A stretch of DNA of 24,415 bases from Aerococcus viridans (GCF_002871935.1 NZ_PNHQ01000021.1:1-24415), one strand, 5' to 3'. Positions 9,013 through 17,157 are shown, counted from the stretch's first letter. The notes: a model not told the origin generated them from the letters alone. Numbers and translations: made by a program.

Positions 9013-9384
9013 TTACGCATCTTGTTTATCTAACCATACCTCATCTAAAAAAAGTAATTTAGATCCTGCAGTAGCAACTTGATCGCCGACAATGAATGGG
9101 CGTTTTATTAGCATGCCGTTTTTAGCCAGTAATTGCAAAAATTCGTGTTCTGACATCTCTGCTAGCTTATCTTTTAAAGCTAATTCACGATATAAACCAC
9201 CTGACGTATTCAAAATTTTTGTATATTTGCCATCTACTTTACTTAAGGCCCAAGCTAATTCTTCAGCTGCAGGAGGCTGATCACGAATATCTATAATCTC
9301 ACCAAAAGTTAACCCCTGCGTTTCTAAATATTTTTTTACCTTTTTAGTAGTTGAACATTGTTTTAACCCATAAATTTTTAGCAC
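9013..9384 (-). CDS. ArsC/Spx-fold protein (YffB/YusI-like), CxxT type
   Basis: A 123-residue thioredoxin-fold protein of the ArsC/Spx family. It begins MLKIYGLKQCSTTKKV, with Cys10 followed by S-T-T rather than the second Cys of the Spx CxxC redox switch. It has the family LIKRPFIVG segment near residue 90. This makes it closer to the arsenate-reductase-like YffB/YusI branch than to Spx. An RNA polymerase-binding role is therefore unlikely; a glutathione- or thiol-dependent reductase role is possible, and GshF is encoded nearby. The start is GTG at 9384 with AGGA nine bases upstream. It heads a two-gene unit with the M20 peptidase. Confidence 0.85.
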   Translation of the reverse strand: MLKIYGLKQCSTTKKVKKYLETQGLTFGEIIDIRDQPPAAEELAWALSKVDGKYTKILNTSGGLYRELALKDKLAEMSEHEFLQLLAKNGMLIKRPFIVGDQVATAGSKLLFLDEVWLDKQDA

Positions 9385-9420
9385 AATACATCATCCTTTC
9401 TGTACCCATTGTATTTCTTA

Positions 9421-9429
9421 ATCATAACA
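9421..9429 (-). promoter_or_regulatory. Promoter -10 of the ArsC-like/M20 unit
   Basis: On the minus strand TGTTATGAT is an extended -10 about 35 bases before the GTG start. No convincing -35 is seen. Confidence 0.4.
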
Positions 9430-9489
9430 GACCTTTGTTTCTTCAAAAATCTGATTAAACGGAAAAAATAGTCTGGTCATTTTCTAAGA

Positions 9490-10350
9490 TTATGTTTCAT
9501 AAAAACCTTCAAGTACATTAGTCGCCTCTTTAGATAAGGCTAAATTTTGGACATGCGTATCATAGTTTTTAGTCAAATAAGAGAAGAATAGTAAATCAAT
9601 CGCATAAAGTTGCGCTAGGAGTGATATTGTCGCCCCACTTCTTAACAAAGCTTCCTTAGTGTCAGCTGTCTGCAACCCAATGTCCGCTGCTTTAGCGAGT
9701 GTATTATCACCTGCTTTAGTTAAAGATACTGTGTTTAATCCTAATTCTTTAGCCATATTCATCATTACAGTGCCTTCATATTTTTCCCCGGAATTGGATA
9801 TACCAATATATAAAGCGTTTTTCGGCGCAATAGCCATGGCTGCAGCTAATTCATGCTGATCTTGAGTTACCATTATTTGTTTCCCAATTCGGGTAAATTT
9901 TTGGCGGAAGTCTTCAGCGACAATATTTGATGCGCCTAAGCCATATAAGAATACTATTGGACTAGCCATAATCCACTCAGTGACTTGATCGATATCTTGA
10001 TTAACAAGTGTGATATTCGTATCTGCAAAAACGACACTCGCGTTAGTGGCTAACTTTTCCTTAATCCTATCAAGGCTTTCATCAGGATCGATATCAGTAT
10101 AATTCAAATTGCCGCTTTGACTAGTTTGTGCTGACAAAGCTAACTTCAACGCAGTAAATCCCCTCATACCAATCGAATGGCAAAAACGAATAACCCCTGC
10201 TGGACTTGATTTAGCTGCTTTGGCCAGATCGGTTGCATTCATCTGAATAACATCTTTTGGCTTCTCCAATATAAATTGACCAATCTTTTGCTCCGACCTG
10301 GGTAAGTCTTGCAATGTTTCATTGATTATTTGAAGGACATTTCTTGCCAT
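9490..10350 (-). CDS. murR: MurR/RpiR family transcriptional regulator of MurNAc genes
   Basis: A 286-residue regulator with an N-terminal RpiR-type helix-turn-helix (about residues 1-77; SSPAGVIRFCHSIGMRGF is the recognition region) and a C-terminal SIS sugar-phosphate-binding domain (about 125-250; FLYGLGASN and GISNSGEKYEGTVMMN). Position after mupG-murQ-murP points to MurR, which senses MurNAc-6-phosphate. The ATG at 10350 has GAGAGG 7 bases upstream. No separate promoter is evident, and a terminator-like hairpin lies between murP and murR, so expression may depend on read-through. A likely operator is the palindrome before mupG (13992-14008). Which ligand it senses is inferred from family and context. 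Confidence 0.88.
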   Translation of the reverse strand: MARNVLQIINETLQDLPRSEQKIGQFILEKPKDVIQMNATDLAKAAKSSPAGVIRFCHSIGMRGFTALKLALSAQTSQSGNLNYTDIDPDESLDRIKEKLATNASVVFADTNITLVNQDIDQVTEWIMASPIVFLYGLGASNIVAEDFRQKFTRIGKQIMVTQDQHELAAAMAIAPKNALYIGISNSGEKYEGTVMMNMAKELGLNTVSLTKAGDNTLAKAADIGLQTADTKEALLRSGATISLLAQLYAIDLLFFSYLTKNYDTHVQNLALSKEATNVLEGFYET

Positions 10351-10387
10351 TATGGCACCTCTCTATCATCTATCTTTTCACATTATT

Positions 10388-10424
10388 AAAGGGCCGCCAG
10401 CAAGGTGTTGACAGCCCTTTTTTC
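10388..10424. terminator. Terminator-like hairpin between murP and murR
   Basis: GGGC and CAGCA pair with TGTTG and GCCC around a short AGG loop. The T-run is strong on the plus strand (GCCCTTTTTT) and weaker on the minus strand (GCCCTTTAATAAT), the direction in which the genes run. It probably reduces, not abolishes, read-through into murR. Confidence 0.65.
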
Positions 10425-10440
10425 AGCTATTTATATCTTA

Positions 10441-11937
10441 CTATAAATGTTCTATCGCATCTATTGTATTCAATGGTGAGCCTGTAATTTCACTTGGTGA
10501 TTGGGCGGTTTTTGGAATTCCAAATAGATAAGTCAGTATGAAACCGCCGATATATGCTGCGACTAGCCCGATGATATATGCTGGCCATTGTCCATCAGCA
10601 ATCAATGGAATCAAAGCAACTCCTGAAGGCCCAATTGCTGTGGCACCTACCCCACCGATTGCACCTAAAACTGCACCACCGATACCGCCTCCTAAACAGG
10701 CTGTTACGAATGGTCGACCTAATGGTAAGGTTACGGCATAAATTAATGGTTCTCCAATGCCTAGAATCCCTACAGGTAAAGAACCTTTAATAATATTGGT
10801 TAATTGTTTATTGCGACGACATTTCATCCATAAGGCGAAGGCAGCACCAACTTGTCCCGCTCCTGCCATCGCAAGGATTGGTAAAAGTACGGTTTTCCCT
10901 GTGGCTGCAATCATTTCAATATGAATTGGGGTAAGGATTTGATGTAATCCAAACATGACTAAAGGTAGGAAGGTTGCCCCTAAGATAAATCCTGCAAATG
11001 CACCACCAACTTGTAATATCCAGTTCAATGCCCCTACAAGTGATGTAGAGATAAACCCAGCGATTGGCATAATGAAGAAAATCGTTATCATCCCAACAAC
11101 TAGTAATGAAATAGTAGGCGTTACAATGATATCTATGGCATCCGGAATAAATTTACGTAAGTTTTTTTCAACTAATGCTAAAAGATATACTGCTATGATT
11201 ACCCCAATAACACCACCTTGGCCAGCTACTAGGTCGCCACCTGTGAAAATATTTGGTAGCGGGGCTTCAGGTAACATCCCTGTAAGATAAGTGACGCCGG
11301 CAACAATACCACCTAGACCTTCTGTCGCCCCAAAGACACGAGCAGCATTAATACCAATATAAATATTTAAGTAGAAAAATAAACCATTTTGAAGGATCTT
11401 GAGCACTAAGAAAATATTATCCCACATACCTGGTGCTAATGCGCCCGCTGTTAACATATTTTGAATAATGGAAGCTATCCCACCAATAATCCCTGCACCA
11501 ACAAATGCTGGTATTAATGGTACAAAGATAGAAGCGATGACTTTTAATGCCCGTTTAAATGGTGTATCATTTTTTTGTTTTAGTTTATCCTTATTTTCTG
11601 AAGTTATTCTTTCAGCTTCACCTCGTCCAGAAGTCATGTCGGGATCAAGATTTTCTTGAACTGGTCTCCCTTGTTGAATGTGCCCTTGATCTGCCATGAC
11701 GGTAGCTACTTTTGCCGCTGTACCAGGACCGACGACAACCTGTAGCGTATCTCCATCTTCAACCACACCCATAACGCCTTCAACTTGCTTTAAGGATTTT
11801 GTTTCTACTCGTTGGTTATCTATGATATGAATACGTACTCGAGTCATACAGTTATATACTTTACTGGCATTAGTTGGTCCACCAATATGTTGATAAATCG
11901 CTTGTGCTAATCTTTCTTCATTACTGATTTTACTCAT
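10441..11937 (-). CDS. murP: PTS EIIBC component for N-acetylmuramic acid (MurP)
   Basis: A membrane permease of the phosphotransferase system that imports MurNAc (or MurNAc-GlcNAc) and phosphorylates it at C6. Counting from ATG 11937 there are 498 residues. The EIIB domain comes first, with phospho-cysteine Cys30 in KVYNCMTRVRIHI. A hydrophilic linker (about 90-140) leads to a multi-pass EIIC domain with the conserved GIGEPLIYAVTLPLGRP loop. No EIIA domain is present, so a separate EIIA (glucose type) must donate phosphate; none is encoded here. The frame is open upstream to 11982, inside murQ, but AAGGGG sits 9 bases before 11937 and the protein family begins there. It follows murQ by 16 bases. 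Confidence 0.9.
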   Translation of the reverse strand: MSKISNEERLAQAIYQHIGGPTNASKVYNCMTRVRIHIIDNQRVETKSLKQVEGVMGVVEDGDTLQVVVGPGTAAKVATVMADQGHIQQGRPVQENLDPDMTSGRGEAERITSENKDKLKQKNDTPFKRALKVIASIFVPLIPAFVGAGIIGGIASIIQNMLTAGALAPGMWDNIFLVLKILQNGLFFYLNIYIGINAARVFGATEGLGGIVAGVTYLTGMLPEAPLPNIFTGGDLVAGQGGVIGVIIAVYLLALVEKNLRKFIPDAIDIIVTPTISLLVVGMITIFFIMPIAGFISTSLVGALNWILQVGGAFAGFILGATFLPLVMFGLHQILTPIHIEMIAATGKTVLLPILAMAGAGQVGAAFALWMKCRRNKQLTNIIKGSLPVGILGIGEPLIYAVTLPLGRPFVTACLGGGIGGAVLGAIGGVGATAIGPSGVALIPLIADGQWPAYIIGLVAAYIGGFILTYLFGIPKTAQSPSEITGSPLNTIDAIEHL

Positions 11938-11953
11938 TATACCCATCCCCTTA

Positions 11954-12850
11954 TCAATTGAATACTTGGTTGACAAAGCCATCTGCAGATTTTATTTTTT
12001 CACTGGCAGCTTCTTGATCCAAATCCAATAGAATCATCACGATAGCTACTTTGACATTTTTATTTGCCGCTAAAAAGTAACTAGCAGCTTCTTCATAACT
12101 ACAGCCTGTCGCAGCCATAATTATCCGTCTCGATCGTTCTTCAAGCTTCTCATTTGTTGCTTGTACGTCTACCATTAAATTCTGATATACTTTCCCAATA
12201 CCGATCATCGAAACAGTTGATAACATATTTAAAATCAATTTTTGAGCAGTCCCTGCTTTTAGTCGTGTCGATCCAGTTAAAATTTCCGGACCACAATCTA
12301 CTTCAATAGGAATTTGAGCATAATCACTAATTTTAGCTTGCTGGTTACAAGCGATTGATACCGTTTTTGCCCCAATGGATTGTGCATATTTCAACCCCCC
12401 AATGACATAAGGCGTACGTCCTGAAGCAGCAATCCCTACGACAGTGTCATGGGCCTTTAAATCTATTTTTTTAAAGTCTGCTTCTGCTAGCGTCAACGAA
12501 TCTTCAGCACCTTCCACCGCTTCAATCATGGCTTTATCACCACCTGCAATGATACCAACTACTAAATCTTTAGAAACGCCAAAAGTAGGGACACATTCAG
12601 CTGCATCTAATACCCCTAATCGACCAGAAGTGCCTGCACCAAAATATATCAATCGACCACCAGCCTTGAACGATTGAACAATCATTTCAACAGCTTTTTC
12701 AATCTGTCCTAGGGCTCCAGCGATTGCCTCTGGCACCTTATGATCTTCCATATTCATTTCTTTTAGGACTTGTCTAACGGTCATTTGATCTAGATTCATC
12801 GTATTAGGATGACGTTTTTCAGTTGTTAACTGGTTAATCTTTTCACTCAT
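11954..12850 (-). CDS. murQ: N-acetylmuramic acid 6-phosphate etherase MurQ
   Basis: MurQ splits MurNAc-6-phosphate into GlcNAc-6-phosphate and D-lactate in the cytosol. The 298-residue product is a SIS-fold lyase with the hallmark FGAGTSGRLGVLDAAECVPTFG, the GGDKAMIEAVEGAEDS stretch and ILTGSTRLKAGTAQKLILNM, all typical of the family. Length is normal. The ATG at 12850 overlaps the last 8 bases of mupG and has GGAGG within mupG, so the two are translationally coupled. Its product feeds amino-sugar metabolism through NagA, which is not in the window. Confidence 0.96.
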   Translation of the reverse strand: MSEKINQLTTEKRHPNTMNLDQMTVRQVLKEMNMEDHKVPEAIAGALGQIEKAVEMIVQSFKAGGRLIYFGAGTSGRLGVLDAAECVPTFGVSKDLVVGIIAGGDKAMIEAVEGAEDSLTLAEADFKKIDLKAHDTVVGIAASGRTPYVIGGLKYAQSIGAKTVSIACNQQAKISDYAQIPIEVDCGPEILTGSTRLKAGTAQKLILNMLSTVSMIGIGKVYQNLMVDVQATNEKLEERSRRIIMAATGCSYEEAASYFLAANKNVKVAIVMILLDLDQEAASEKIKSADGFVNQVFN

Positions 12851-13913
12851 CTATTAAATCCTCCATTTGTATTTTAAAAGCTTGACCAGGTCCAATAAAT
12901 GTTATTAAGCATTTATCAGGGTCAATTATCTGACCAACCACATTTACTTTTTCGTCTTGAGGTAGATCGACTTTACATACCTGAATTTCCCCTTGATAAC
13001 GCCCATATTTTTCATTATCAATTGTGATAGCACCTTTTGGTCTTACAATGGTATTGATAGGTTTTATAGTTGTATTTACGAGCATACGAGACTCTTGACT
13101 TCTCAAAACGAGTGCCGCTGCATCTTGTCGATTGGTATGGTTACCTAAAACTAACGGTAATTGTTCTGACACTGATTCACTTGCACTTTTGGCATTAATA
13201 CAAATAATATTATTTTGTATATAGTCTTTGAATTGAAAAAGTACTTCTAGACTAATCATCGGATCTCCAATATAAACATCGTCGACATTACCATTGGTGA
13301 TTAAATCTAAGGTGCTAGCTAAAGGATGCAGATTTCGATGTACTTCAACTGTTGGCAAGCCAGCATAGATTGGTCCTCTTTTTTTATCATCCGAAGCCAC
13401 AAAGGCCATGATGCGTAAGCCCCTTGATTTTAAAAATCGATTATGCCGGTTAAATGTATGCATATCCAGACCCGTTTCTGGCCTTGGATAGTAATTATGC
13501 CAAGCCGTGATATTTTTTAAATTTGCTTGGTAAAGATGGAGTTGGTCGAGGTCTTGAGTCGTTAGTGTACTCGCATTCAATGCGATATGTATTTCTCTAC
13601 TCAAACGTGCCACTATTTCCCAATCAATACCGTAATCAATCCTTAAGCCGGTTATTCCTAAATCAATGATGGGTTGAATATTATCAAATGTGCCACCAAT
13701 TTTATTTAAACTAGTTCCTGAAATATCGACCACTAAAGATAGATCATTCCTCTTAGCAATCTTTCCTAGATCACGCATCCGACCTAGGTATTGCTGGTCG
13801 TCATCTTCTGGAATGTGAATTGACGTGAATATACCAGTAAATCCAGCATCAATCATCTGATCAATATCATTTTGGTTAATGGCTTCATTTAAATAAACCG
13901 AGAAACCATACAT
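12843..13913 (-). CDS. mupG: MupG-type 6-phospho-N-acetylmuramidase (DUF871)
   Basis: A DUF871 protein (356 residues) with an N-terminal TIM-barrel (YGFSVYLNEAINQNDIDQM at the start, then GLRIDYGID) and a smaller C-terminal cyclophilin-like domain from about residue 240. In S. aureus the homologous MupG hydrolyses MurNAc-6-phosphate-GlcNAc inside the cell and is encoded in the order mupG-murQ-murP-murR, the same order as here, which supports the same role. ATG 13913 is chosen because GAGGG lies 7 bases upstream; the frame continues to 13931, but that start lacks a site. It is the first gene of the operon, behind a promoter with a palindrome and a cre site. No signal peptide is present, consistent with cytosolic action. 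Confidence 0.88.
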   Translation of the reverse strand: MYGFSVYLNEAINQNDIDQMIDAGFTGIFTSIHIPEDDDQQYLGRMRDLGKIAKRNDLSLVVDISGTSLNKIGGTFDNIQPIIDLGITGLRIDYGIDWEIVARLSREIHIALNASTLTTQDLDQLHLYQANLKNITAWHNYYPRPETGLDMHTFNRHNRFLKSRGLRIMAFVASDDKKRGPIYAGLPTVEVHRNLHPLASTLDLITNGNVDDVYIGDPMISLEVLFQFKDYIQNNIICINAKSASESVSEQLPLVLGNHTNRQDAAALVLRSQESRMLVNTTIKPINTIVRPKGAITIDNEKYGRYQGEIQVCKVDLPQDEKVNVVGQIIDPDKCLITFIGPGQAFKIQMEDLIDE

Positions 13914-13957
13914 AATGTCACCCTCTTTCATTTTTAATTAGTGTTTATCCGGACATT

Positions 13958-13971
13958 TGAAAGCGCTTTAA
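13958..13971. promoter_or_regulatory. Catabolite-responsive element (cre) of the mur operon
   Basis: TGAAAGCGCTTTAA matches the CcpA cre consensus TGWAAGCGYTTWCA at all but one position. It lies just downstream of the expected mupG transcription start (about 13974), a placement where CcpA blocks elongation. Confidence 0.75.
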
Positions 13972-13980
13972 TTTTACTTC

Positions 13981-14008
13981 ATTATATCACTTTGAAATAT
14001 TTTTTCAA
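13981..14008 (-). promoter_or_regulatory. Promoter of mupG-murQ-murP with a candidate MurR operator
   Basis: On the minus strand TTGAAA (14008-14003), a 16-base spacer and TATAAT (13986-13981) preceded by TGA form a strong promoter. The -35 box is one arm of the perfect inverted repeat TTGAAA-N5-TTTCAA (13992-14008), which suits a dimeric RpiR-family repressor such as MurR (inference). Confidence 0.7.
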
Positions 14009-14057
14009 CAATCAAAGAGTTTTTACTTAAATGCACATTTATTTAAAATTTAATTAC

Positions 14058-14103
14058 AAAAAAAGAACTCAAGTTTACATCAAACTGTAACTTGAGTTCT
14101 TTA
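14058..14103 (-). terminator. Terminator of ackA
   Basis: AAAGAACTCAAGTTTACA pairs with TGTAACTTGAGTTCTTT with a single bulge. On the minus strand the stem is followed by a T-run (14064-14058). It lies about 15 bases past the ackA stop. Confidence 0.92.
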
Positions 14104-14117
14104 GAAAAAATATTTGA

Positions 14118-15320
14118 TTATTCGTTAATGTTACCTAAACGTACTGTATCGCGAACGATTACTAACTCTTCATCCGTTGGAATAGTGTAAATTGCTACTT
14201 TTGAATCTTCACTAGAAATTTTCGCCTCGTCACGTGTATCATTTGCTGCTTCATCAATCTTCATACCAAAGAATGACATATGGTCATCAATGATTGCTGC
14301 ACGTGTACGTCCAGAGTTTTCTCCTATACCGGCTGTGAATACAACTGCATCAACGCCACCCATTACCGCAATATATTGACCAATATACTTACGCACTCGG
14401 TCATAGAAGATTTCTAATGTAGTTTGTGAACGTTCGTCACCCTTATCTGCAGCATCTTCAACATCACGCATATCTGAAGATACACCTGATAAACCTAATA
14501 AACCTGATTTATTGTTTAAGATAGAAATCATTTCATCAATATCAGTGATATTTAATTTCTTCATTAAGAATTGAACTAGAGATGCATCGATATCACCAGA
14601 ACGTGTACCCATTGTAATACCCGCTAATGGCGTGAATCCCATAGAAGTGTCAACAGATTTACCACCATCTACAGCAGTAATCGATCCCCCATTACCTAAA
14701 TGGCAAGTAATGATTTTTAAATCTTCAATTGGTTTACCCATTAATTCAGCAGCACGATTCGCTACATATCTGTGAGAAGTACCGTGTGCACCATAACGAC
14801 GAGCACCGAATTCTTCGTAGTACTCTAATGGAATAGAATATAAATAAGCTATTTCAGGCATTGTTGTGTGGAATGATGTATCAAAAACGCCAACAGCTGG
14901 TTTTCCTGGTAATACTTTTTGGAAAGCACGAATAGCACGAGCTTCTGGTCCGTTATGTAGAGGTGCAAATTCTGCTAATTCTTCAATTTTTTGGATTGCC
15001 TCCTCATCCAATAGTGTAGAGTCTTTAAAGACTTCTCCACCAGCTACCACACGGTGGCCAGTACCTGAAATTTCATCATAGCTAGTAATAATGTTTAAAG
15101 TGTTTAATTGGTCTAACAAGAATTCAGTAGCTACTTCGTGATCAGCTATATCTTTAACATCCTCAAATTTTTGACCTTCGCCATATTTGATAGAAATGTT
15201 AGAGTTACCAATTCCAATACGATCGATTTGACCTGATGCTACAACATCTTCACTAGGTACTTCATAGATTTTAAATTTCAAACTAGAAGAACCTGCATTT
15301 ACAGCAATTACTTTAGACAT
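14118..15320 (-). CDS. ackA: Acetate kinase AckA
   Basis: AckA converts acetyl phosphate and ADP to acetate and ATP, the energy-yielding end of overflow metabolism. The 400-residue product has NAGSSSLKFKIYE at the N-terminus, GHRVVAGGEVF, DTSFHTTMP, GARRYGAHGTSHRYV and the ADP-binding CHLGNGGSITA and GTRSGDIDAS motifs, all intact. The ATG at 15320 has AGGAG 9-10 bases upstream. An extended -10 TGTTATAAT lies at 15364-15372 (minus). The gene order ytxK-ackA is conserved in Firmicutes. No cre site is seen near its promoter. Confidence 0.98.
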   Translation of the reverse strand: MSKVIAVNAGSSSLKFKIYEVPSEDVVASGQIDRIGIGNSNISIKYGEGQKFEDVKDIADHEVATEFLLDQLNTLNIITSYDEISGTGHRVVAGGEVFKDSTLLDEEAIQKIEELAEFAPLHNGPEARAIRAFQKVLPGKPAVGVFDTSFHTTMPEIAYLYSIPLEYYEEFGARRYGAHGTSHRYVANRAAELMGKPIEDLKIITCHLGNGGSITAVDGGKSVDTSMGFTPLAGITMGTRSGDIDASLVQFLMKKLNITDIDEMISILNNKSGLLGLSGVSSDMRDVEDAADKGDERSQTTLEIFYDRVRKYIGQYIAVMGGVDAVVFTAGIGENSGRTRAAIIDDHMSFFGMKIDEAANDTRDEAKISSEDSKVAIYTIPTDEELVIVRDTVRLGNINE

Positions 15321-15363
15321 GCTTTCTCTCCTTTATTATTAATCAATATTTTTATATAACTTT

Positions 15364-15372
15364 ATTATAACA
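15364..15372 (-). promoter_or_regulatory. ackA promoter -10
   Basis: On the minus strand TGTTATAAT is a perfect extended -10 about 45 bases before the start codon. The -35 is weak. A second TATAAT-like element (TACTATAAT) lies about 20 bases upstream. Confidence 0.55.
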
Positions 15373-15451
15373 TGATAACTTTCATTATAGTAAAGACATT
15401 TGGTCTCTACACTATATTTCATACATTTTTGCAAAGTAGATGAATATATGG

Positions 15452-16486
15452 TTATTTCATTTTTTCAAGAAAATTTTCAAAGGCTGTTAAGAATTTTGGC
15501 AATTCTTCTTTGCTCTTTAAATCAGGTATTTCCCCAACCAAGACATTTTCACTCTGTTTAGCTTTATTTCCTGCCTTTTGTACAAGTAAAATAGCTTTTC
15601 GTGATTTTTCATTATTAAAGAGATTAGTTGGTAAAGATAATAATGCTTGGAAATAACCGTATTCTCCAATTGCCTCGATCAGGGTTTTTATATTTTCATC
15701 TTGAATTAATCCAGCAGGCACAATATAAATACCCCATCCATTTGGTTTTAAGTAACGCAAACCTTGCTCAACCATTAAATAATGTACAAAAGCATGCTCA
15801 CCTTCGCCACGTTTTTTAGCTGAAGAATATGTATCTGCTACTTCATCAACTGGGTAGTAACCTAAAGGCAAATCACCCACAATCAAGTCGCTAGGAGGGA
15901 CAATTAGATTTTGGAGTGAATCTCCAAGATATAAATTTGCTGGGATATCTTGCAGACGGGTGGAAACGTCAGCGATCGATAATAATAAATCATCATTATC
16001 ATAACCAAATCCTTGAATTTTATAACCCGCTTTCTTTAGTGCATTATAAACAATGGCATATAAATTACCTGTCCCCATTGTTGCATCAAATAAATTAATC
16101 ACTATTTGATTCTGTTTAGTCTCCAAATAATTATGATCTATTAATTTTGTAGCAAAATAACCCATTAAAATCGCAATAGCTTCTGGTGTCATATGATAAT
16201 TAGCTTGTAGTTGATCAGCTTTTTCACCTTCAATAAAAGCAAATTGGATGGCTTTACGAATGTCCTCAGCTTCAAAACTTTTTATATCAATTTTTCCGTA
16301 AATCTCTCTTAACTTTTCAGCTTCTTCATCGTTTGGACGTTGATCAATTTGTTGTACTTCGCCATCCACTAAATTCTGTAAAGATTCAAATAAGGCCTCT
16401 AGATATGAAAATGTTAAAGCTTCTTGTATCAAAATTGTTGAGTCATGCAGTACACCAAATAACTGGTTTATATTTTCTACTGACAT
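15452..16486 (-). CDS. ytxK: Class I SAM-dependent methyltransferase, YtxK family
   Basis: A 344-residue protein similar to N6-adenine DNA methyltransferases of type I systems. SAM-binding motif I is FDATMGTGNL (133-142). The catalytic (N/D)PPY motif is replaced by GDLPLGYYP (204-212), the form typical of YtxK. No specificity subunit, target recognition domain or restriction gene is nearby, so it is an orphan with unknown substrate. The ATG at 16486 follows GAGAGAGG. It sits directly upstream of ackA, as in many Firmicutes. The comG genes that often precede it in streptococci are absent from the upstream 380 bases. Confidence 0.85.
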   Translation of the reverse strand: MSVENINQLFGVLHDSTILIQEALTFSYLEALFESLQNLVDGEVQQIDQRPNDEEAEKLREIYGKIDIKSFEAEDIRKAIQFAFIEGEKADQLQANYHMTPEAIAILMGYFATKLIDHNYLETKQNQIVINLFDATMGTGNLYAIVYNALKKAGYKIQGFGYDNDDLLLSIADVSTRLQDIPANLYLGDSLQNLIVPPSDLIVGDLPLGYYPVDEVADTYSSAKKRGEGEHAFVHYLMVEQGLRYLKPNGWGIYIVPAGLIQDENIKTLIEAIGEYGYFQALLSLPTNLFNNEKSRKAILLVQKAGNKAKQSENVLVGEIPDLKSKEELPKFLTAFENFLEKMK

Positions 16487-16774
16487 AGTAGTTCCTCTCT
16501 CTCATTATGTTATTTCCTATTTTCAATGAATATTAGTTGTCTGTCAAACATCAGGAATAGAAAAAATTGAATATGGGCGTAATTTATCAGTACAATCCTC
16601 TCTCACATTCGTTATCCTATTTTACTTCGATAATATAATTGTATTCAGTAGTTATTAAACTAATCAATATTATTGTATATTTAGAGGCTTTTATAAAATG
16701 GTATGCTGACACTAATTTAGAAAGTTAGAACATCAAATAAGTAATTCAAATGTAAACATCATTGATTATCTAAA
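16487..16774 (-). other. Intergenic region upstream of ytxK, no gene seen
   Basis: AT-rich sequence without a supportable reading frame. On the minus strand TTGACA near 16548 followed after 17 bases by GAAAAT is a candidate ytxK promoter. A purine-rich GTGAGAGAGGATTGTACTG further upstream resembles the ytxK start region but leads to no open frame. Confidence 0.5.
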
Positions 16775-16867
16775 ATAAAAAAAGTGCAATGCTCAAGATG
16801 AACATTACACTTTTTTACCCCTTTCCCTGATGGGAACAAAGGGCTAATCAACGTTGATATATCAACG
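16775..16867 (-). terminator. Terminator region of rplU-prp-rpmA with three hairpins
   Basis: Past the rpmA stop come, on the minus strand, a perfect 16-base palindrome CGTTGATATATCAACG (16852-16867), a hairpin made of CCCTTTGTTCCC and GGGAAAGGG (about 16819-16843), and a stem AAAAAAGTG/CACTTTTTT with AATG/CATT inside it (16775-16817). The last is a bidirectional terminator; the others may stabilise the 3' end. Confidence 0.8.
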
Positions 16868-16869
16868 AA

Positions 16870-17157
16870 CTATTCAGCAGCAATTGGATATACAGACACT
16901 TGTTTTTGGTTACGGCCTTTACGTTCGAAACGAACAATACCGTCAACTTTAGCAAATAAAGTATCATCTCCACCACGGCCTACATTTACACCTGGATAAA
17001 TTTTAGTACCGCGTTGGCGGTATAAAATTGAACCACCTGTAACTTCTTGACCATCAGCACGTTTAGCACCTAGACGTTTTGCTTGAGAGTCACGACCATT
17101 GGCAGTAGATCCGCCCCCTTTTTTTGTGGCGAAGAATTGTAAATCAAATTTCAACAT
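16870..17157 (-). CDS. rpmA: 50S ribosomal protein L27 (precursor)
   Basis: L27 lies near the peptidyl transferase centre of the large subunit. The 95-residue product starts [21 protein letters not shown]. The first nine residues form the Firmicutes-specific extension ending in LQFF, which Prp removes before the Ala. The mature N-terminus and the core [11 protein letters not shown] ... [15 protein letters not shown] are conserved. The frame is open further upstream into prp, but AGGAGG 7 bases before 17157 fixes the start. It is the last gene of rplU-prp-rpmA and slightly overlaps no neighbour; prp ends just before its ribosome binding site. Confidence 0.98.
   Translation of the reverse strand: MLKFDLQFFATKKGGGSTANGRDSQAKRLGAKRADGQEVTGGSILYRQRGTKIYPGVNVGRGGDDTLFAKVDGIVRFERKGRNQKQVSVYPIAAE

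Noticed and set aside
10538..11659. Several plus-strand open frames opposite murP
   Set aside because: They are low-complexity, Pro/Ala/Ile-rich shadows of the EIIC coding sequence, without ribosome binding sites or family resemblance.
15321..15451. A cre site before ackA
   Set aside because: TGAAAGTTATCATG resembles the outer parts of cre but lacks the central CG.
16487..16774. Remnant of the comG operon upstream of ytxK
   Set aside because: No frame in this stretch resembles ComG proteins on either strand; only a purine-rich sequence like a ribosome binding site is left.
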